Positions 12,453 to 13,956 of a DNA stretch of 13,956 nt are shown in pieces. The position numbers and the translations under genes were made by a program. Within the stretch, counting starts at the first letter, position 1. Each line of letters opens with the position of its first letter. The notes below the pieces were generated by a model. The model made no database searches and was not told where the DNA came from. It worked only from the letters and a program-made list of their open reading frames with translations. This DNA is from Ruminococcaceae bacterium UBA6855 (GTDB taxonomy: Bacteria > Bacillota > Clostridia > Oscillospirales > Acutalibacteraceae). Location: positions 1-13,956 of the forward strand of contig DKDF01000072.1 in assembly GCA_002451755.1 (NCBI GenBank), written 5' to 3'.

Positions 12453-12481
12453 AGCTTATCAGTTAACGGGTGCAAAGTCAA
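12453..12481 (-). promoter_or_regulatory. Possible promoter of the HAD-fucosidase unit
   Basis: Minus strand TTGACT (12481-12476), 17-bp spacer ending in TGA, then TAAGCT (12458-12453): a good -35 with a weak but TGn-extended -10. The -35 lies in one arm of an inverted repeat, GCAAAGT/ACTTTGC (12472-12494), that begins in the end of the ClC gene and has no T-run. Confidence 0.4.
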
Positions 12482-12485
12482 TAAC

Positions 12486-13766
12486 TTACTTTGCGTTTAT
12501 ATTCACAAGCTCTGCGCGGAGCTTTGAATAGACTATCTTCTGGCTGCTGTAGAGTCCGTAATAGCCGGAGAGCAGATAGCTCACGGCGGCGGCGAGCGCA
12601 AACAGCGGCATACCCTGCGCGCCGAAGAGTTCGATGCTCAGGAATATTGAAGCGAGCGGACAGTTGACAACGCCGCAGAAAAGCGAAACGAGTCCGACCG
12701 CCGCGGCAAACCCGGGATCGAGCCCGATGAGTCCGCCGACTACGCAGCCGAAGGTCGCTCCGACGAAGAAAGTCGGGACTATCTCGCCGCCTTTATATCC
12801 CGAACCGACGGTGACGGCGGTGAAGATAAATTTGAGCAAAAACGCCTCGGGTTTCGCATTGCCGCCGATGGCGCGCTCGACTATATCCATGCCTGCGCCG
12901 TTGTAGTCCCCGCTTCGGCAGATAAGAGACAGCGCAACGATTATGAGTCCGCCGACGACTGCGCGGACGAAAGTGTTTTTAAAAAGCTTTGCAAAGAGCT
13001 TATGCGTGCCGTGCAGACCGAGGCAGAATCCGATGCTCAGCAGAGCGCATATTGCGGCGAGCAGAGCGGTAAGCAGGCAGCTCTTGAGCGAGAATGCAGG
13101 GATATTCGAGACGGTGAACGCGACGGGTTCGGTGCCCATGAGTGTCGAAATAAAATATGCGACAAACGCGGACACGACGCATGGAAGCAGACCCGCATAA
13201 TAAATGACACCGACGCTGATAACACCGAGTGCGAAAACGGCGGCGGTTATCGGCGTTCCGAAAAGCGCGGAGAACACGGCGCTCATGCCGCACATCGTCA
13301 TGATATGCATATCTTTTTCATCGAGGCGGGCTATTTTGCCTATCAGCCCCGCGATGCTGCCGCCGAGCTGAAGAGCCGCGCCCTCTCGTCCGGCGGAGCC
13401 GCCGAAAAGATGCGTTATAACAGTCGAGACAAATATCAGCGGCGCGAGCAACGCCGGCACGCCCTGCGGCGAGCGCACGGCATCGAGTATTTCGTTCGTA
13501 CCGATATCTTTTTTGCCCGAGAGCTTATACAAACCGGCTATCACAAGTCCACCGACAGGCAGCAGAAACACTATCCACGAATGAGCTTTGCGCACGCCGG
13601 TAACATATTCGACGCTCAGATGAAACAGCGCACCGACCACGCCGCCGACGGCTCCCGTGACCGCGGCGAGGGCGAACCATTTCAGAAAAGTCAGCAGATA
13701 CTTTCCCGCCGACTTACAGTTGTTTTTCAGATTTGTTTTGACAGACTCCACTTTTACCCCATCCAT
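12486..13766 (-). CDS. ClC-family anion channel/antiporter
   Basis: A polytopic protein of about 426 residues in the voltage-gated chloride channel family. Landmarks are the GTNEILDAV segment (89-97) in place of the usual GSGIP, the gating-glutamate motif FGGSAGREGAALQLGG (121-136, E128), and GSGYKGGEIVPTFFVGATFGC in the second half. The canonical GREGP is GREGA here, the serine of GSGIP is missing, and GGE..P.FF.GAT follows. These variations recall the fluoride-exporting CLC-F branch more than the classic chloride antiporter, so fluoride/H+ antiport is a real possibility but unproven. No CBS domains. The open frame reaches a GTG at 13793, but that codon precedes the predicted transcription start. 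ATG 13766 is used here; a GTG at 13751 behind GGATGGGG is equally possible. Confidence 0.88.
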   Translation of the reverse strand: MDGVKVESVKTNLKNNCKSAGKYLLTFLKWFALAAVTGAVGGVVGALFHLSVEYVTGVRKAHSWIVFLLPVGGLVIAGLYKLSGKKDIGTNEILDAVRSPQGVPALLAPLIFVSTVITHLFGGSAGREGAALQLGGSIAGLIGKIARLDEKDMHIMTMCGMSAVFSALFGTPITAAVFALGVISVGVIYYAGLLPCVVSAFVAYFISTLMGTEPVAFTVSNIPAFSLKSCLLTALLAAICALLSIGFCLGLHGTHKLFAKLFKNTFVRAVVGGLIIVALSLICRSGDYNGAGMDIVERAIGGNAKPEAFLLKFIFTAVTVGSGYKGGEIVPTFFVGATFGCVVGGLIGLDPGFAAAVGLVSLFCGVVNCPLASIFLSIELFGAQGMPLFALAAAVSYLLSGYYGLYSSQKIVYSKLRAELVNINAK

Positions 13767-13783
13767 TAATATATGTTGATTAG

Positions 13784-13812
13784 ATTTTATCACTTTATCA
13801 CAGCTTTGGCAA
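13784..13812 (-). promoter_or_regulatory. Sigma-A promoter of the ClC gene
   Basis: Minus strand TTGCCA (13812-13807), 17-bp spacer ending in TGA, TAAAAT (13789-13784): a 5/6 -35 with a TGn-extended 5/6 -10. Predicted start near 13777 leaves at most about 10 nt before the ATG at 13766. Confidence 0.6.
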
Positions 13813-13943
13813 CGAGAAGAAAAAATTTGAGCCGGCGGTTGATACGATTGGTTGCAAAATCAAAACAATTGATTTGACTCTCGGCAATTCGGAATTGTTA
13901 TGGCTTTGTATCAGATGCCACCGAATTTGTGCAGATTCGCGGG

Positions 13944-13956
13944 CGGATGATATCCG
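13944..13956. repeat. Part of a palindromic repeat at the right edge
   Basis: CGGAT-GAT-ATCCG lies within a GC-rich GCGGGCGGATGATATCCG stretch cut by the window end. It resembles dispersed palindromic intergenic repeats I associate with gut Clostridia. The rest of 13813-13943 holds only an AT-rich hairpin and a 13-bp palindrome (13885-13897), no gene. Confidence 0.35.

Noticed and set aside
13784..13956. Fluoride riboswitch upstream of the ClC gene
   Set aside because: None of the conserved aptamer segments were found, and the promoter lies almost at the start codon.
1..13956. CRISPR array or transposase
   Set aside because: No regularly spaced repeats and no transposase-like protein or terminal inverted repeats were seen; the only recombinase is the tyrosine integrase.

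Overview
The window looks like chromosomal DNA from a spore-forming, gut-type member of the Clostridia, most like Oscillospiraceae/Ruminococcaceae. The reasons are strong AGGAGG-type ribosome binding sites, a pro-sigma-K gene and a BofC-like small protein, tRNA with encoded CCA, a DivIVA-like protein, and enzymes for mannoside and fucoside breakdown. Placement is by gene content and style only; no 16S or marker search was possible.

Layout. 1-122 (-) is the start of a gene that runs off the left edge. 324-614 (+) is a small BofC-C-like anchored protein, convergent with and overlapping a cation:proton antiporter (604-1827, -). Upstream of the antiporter lie a DivIVA-like coiled-coil protein (1961-2518, -) and a sugar phosphate isomerase (2553-3329, -). 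The antiporter has its own promoter inside the divIVA-like 3' end and a ~110-nt leader with two mutually exclusive hairpins, which reads as a transcription attenuator. sigK (3469-4158, +) is followed by a convergent GH130 phosphorylase (4181-5131, -).

5250-5610 is an RNA locus. A sigma-A promoter drives a compact, highly structured RNA (about 5290-5483), which is followed without a terminator by tRNA-Pro(GGG) and then a bidirectional terminator. The first 19 nt of the tRNA gene are duplicated at the 5' end of the structured RNA. The RNA's look is reminiscent of raiA-type RNA, but this is not proven.

5609-10320 is an accessory-looking region: an AT-rich tyrosine recombinase next to the tRNA, a XRE repressor, and a divergent six-gene operon (7111-10266, +). 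The operon encodes a zinc-ribbon-like lipoprotein that appears to start with ATA, an NTF2-like anchored protein, a zinc-ribbon membrane protein, an Ig-like-domain lipoprotein, a DUF2752 membrane protein and a small membrane protein. The divergent promoter region holds a perfect palindrome between -35 and -10 and a second related site, so the XRE protein probably controls both directions.

10333-13766 (-) returns to housekeeping/catabolic genes: a ClC-family anion transporter, then a HAD-IIA (NagD-like) phosphatase followed 18 nt later by a cytoplasmic GH29 alpha-L-fucosidase. The right edge (13813-13956) has no gene but ends in part of a palindromic repeat.
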